DNA of 64,000 nt. It comes from Roseibium sp. Lineage in GTDB: Bacteria > Pseudomonadota > Alphaproteobacteria > Rhizobiales > Stappiaceae. The notes beneath the pieces were generated by a model that saw only the letters and a list, made by a program, of their open reading frames with translations, had not been told where the DNA came from and ran no database searches. The stretch spans positions 1 to 64,000 of the forward strand of contig JAEPNV010000016.1 in NCBI GenBank assembly GCA_017643215.1. The letters are read 5' to 3'. Of the stretch, positions 63,542-64,000 are shown in pieces (the first letter of the stretch is position 1; each line of letters opens with the position of its first letter). Both the position numbers and the translations under genes were made by a program.

Positions 63542-64000
63542 ATGTCACCAAACAACTTTCTGCGCGGACTTTTCGACAAAGCCGTCGCCGCCGCCGACCC
63601 GATGATCTGTGTGCCGGCGGCGCTTCCCGCCAAACCGCCGGGGCGGGTCGTCGTTGTCGGGGCCGGCAAAGCATCGGCGCGGATGGCCGAGGCGGTCGAA
63701 AGCACCTGGGGCCCGTGCGAGGGTCTGGTGATCACGCGTTACGGTTATGGCCGGCCTTGCACTGGAATCGAGATCGTCGAAGCCGCGCATCCGGTCCCCG
63801 ATGAACCCGGTCTTGCCGCGACCCGGCGGATGCTTGCGCTTCTGGACGGCCTTGGCGCAGAGGATCACGTTCTGGCGCTGATTTCCGGCGGCGCATCGGC
63901 GCTGCTCGTTCAACCGGCAGGTGACATCACGCTCGCGGAAAAGCAAAAGATCAACGCCGACCTTCTGGCGTCCGGTGCCCCGATTGACGCCATGAACACC
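63542..64000 (+). CDS. Glycerate 2-kinase (GckA/TtuD, MOFRL family), cut by the right edge
   Basis: The first 153 residues are visible; the family has about 420. RVVVVGAGKASARMAEAVE, TRYGYGRP, IVEAAHPVPDEPGL and the glycine loop ALISGGASALLVQPAG identify the N-terminal domain of the glycerate 2-kinase family, which phosphorylates D-glycerate to 2-phosphoglycerate. It follows the LacI gene by 12 bases and so belongs to the cluster B operon, linking the pathway to glycerate. The rest of the gene lies outside the window. Confidence 0.9.
   Translation, partial: MSPNNFLRGLFDKAVAAADPMICVPAALPAKPPGRVVVVGAGKASARMAEAVESTWGPCEGLVITRYGYGRPCTGIEIVEAAHPVPDEPGLAATRRMLALLDGLGAEDHVLALISGGASALLVQPAGDITLAEKQKINADLLASGAPIDAMNT

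Overview
The window looks like chromosomal DNA of an alphaproteobacterium, most likely of the order Hyphomicrobiales. It has high GC, densely packed and often overlapping genes, rhizobial-style palindromic intergenic repeats, a fused cysN/cysC gene, and CUT1 sugar importers with catabolic operons of the kind common in that order. No phage, transposase or CRISPR was seen. Species cannot be told from sequence alone.

Layout. (1) 1-5963: malate synthase G (cut by the left edge), a DMT-family exporter and a cation/proton antiporter with a cyclic-nucleotide-binding tail. (2) 5891-15493, minus strand: an aerobic form I carbon monoxide dehydrogenase locus in the classical order coxC, coxM, coxS, coxL, coxD, coxE, coxF, coxG. 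CoxL carries the AYRCSFR active-site loop that marks true CO oxidisers. The MHYT-LytTR protein CoxC is the probable gas-responsive regulator. (3) 15761-29337: mixed housekeeping genes. These include an SDR, an ankyrin protein, an EthD protein, the two halves of the MnmC tRNA-modifying enzyme on opposite strands (mnmD and an FAD oxidase), a 499-residue protein I do not recognise, a YbaK-type deacylase, a UDP-glucuronate epimerase-like enzyme, the sulfate-activation set cysD-cysNC-cysQ and a PilZ protein.

(4) 29720-44123 and (5) 45172 to the right edge are two catabolic clusters separated by tRNA-Gln and tRNA-Pro. Both contain the same core: a GMC oxidoreductase, an SDR, a small Dabb-fold protein, a DUF993 TIM-barrel protein, a single-chain family I CoA-transferase, an aldehyde dehydrogenase and an acyl-CoA hydratase, plus a sugar ABC importer. 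The importers look different, the hydratase is MaoC-type in one and crotonase-type in the other, and the regulator is TetR-type in one and LacI-type in the other. I read this as one oxidative, CoA-dependent route used for two related substrates, probably polyols, anhydro-sugars or glycosides. Cluster 5 adds a 1,5-anhydrofructose-reductase-like Gfo/Idh enzyme, a hydroxyacid dehydrogenase and a glycerate kinase, so glycerate may be an end product. The pathway as a whole is the best candidate here for an undescribed system.

Regulation is visible in the DNA. Three copies of a palindrome with core ACTCACTGGTGAGT lie before three transcription starts of cluster 4 and probably bind its TetR protein. 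In cluster 5 a consensus -35 box and two LacI-type palindromes 31 bp apart precede the main operon, whose penultimate visible gene is a LacI repressor.
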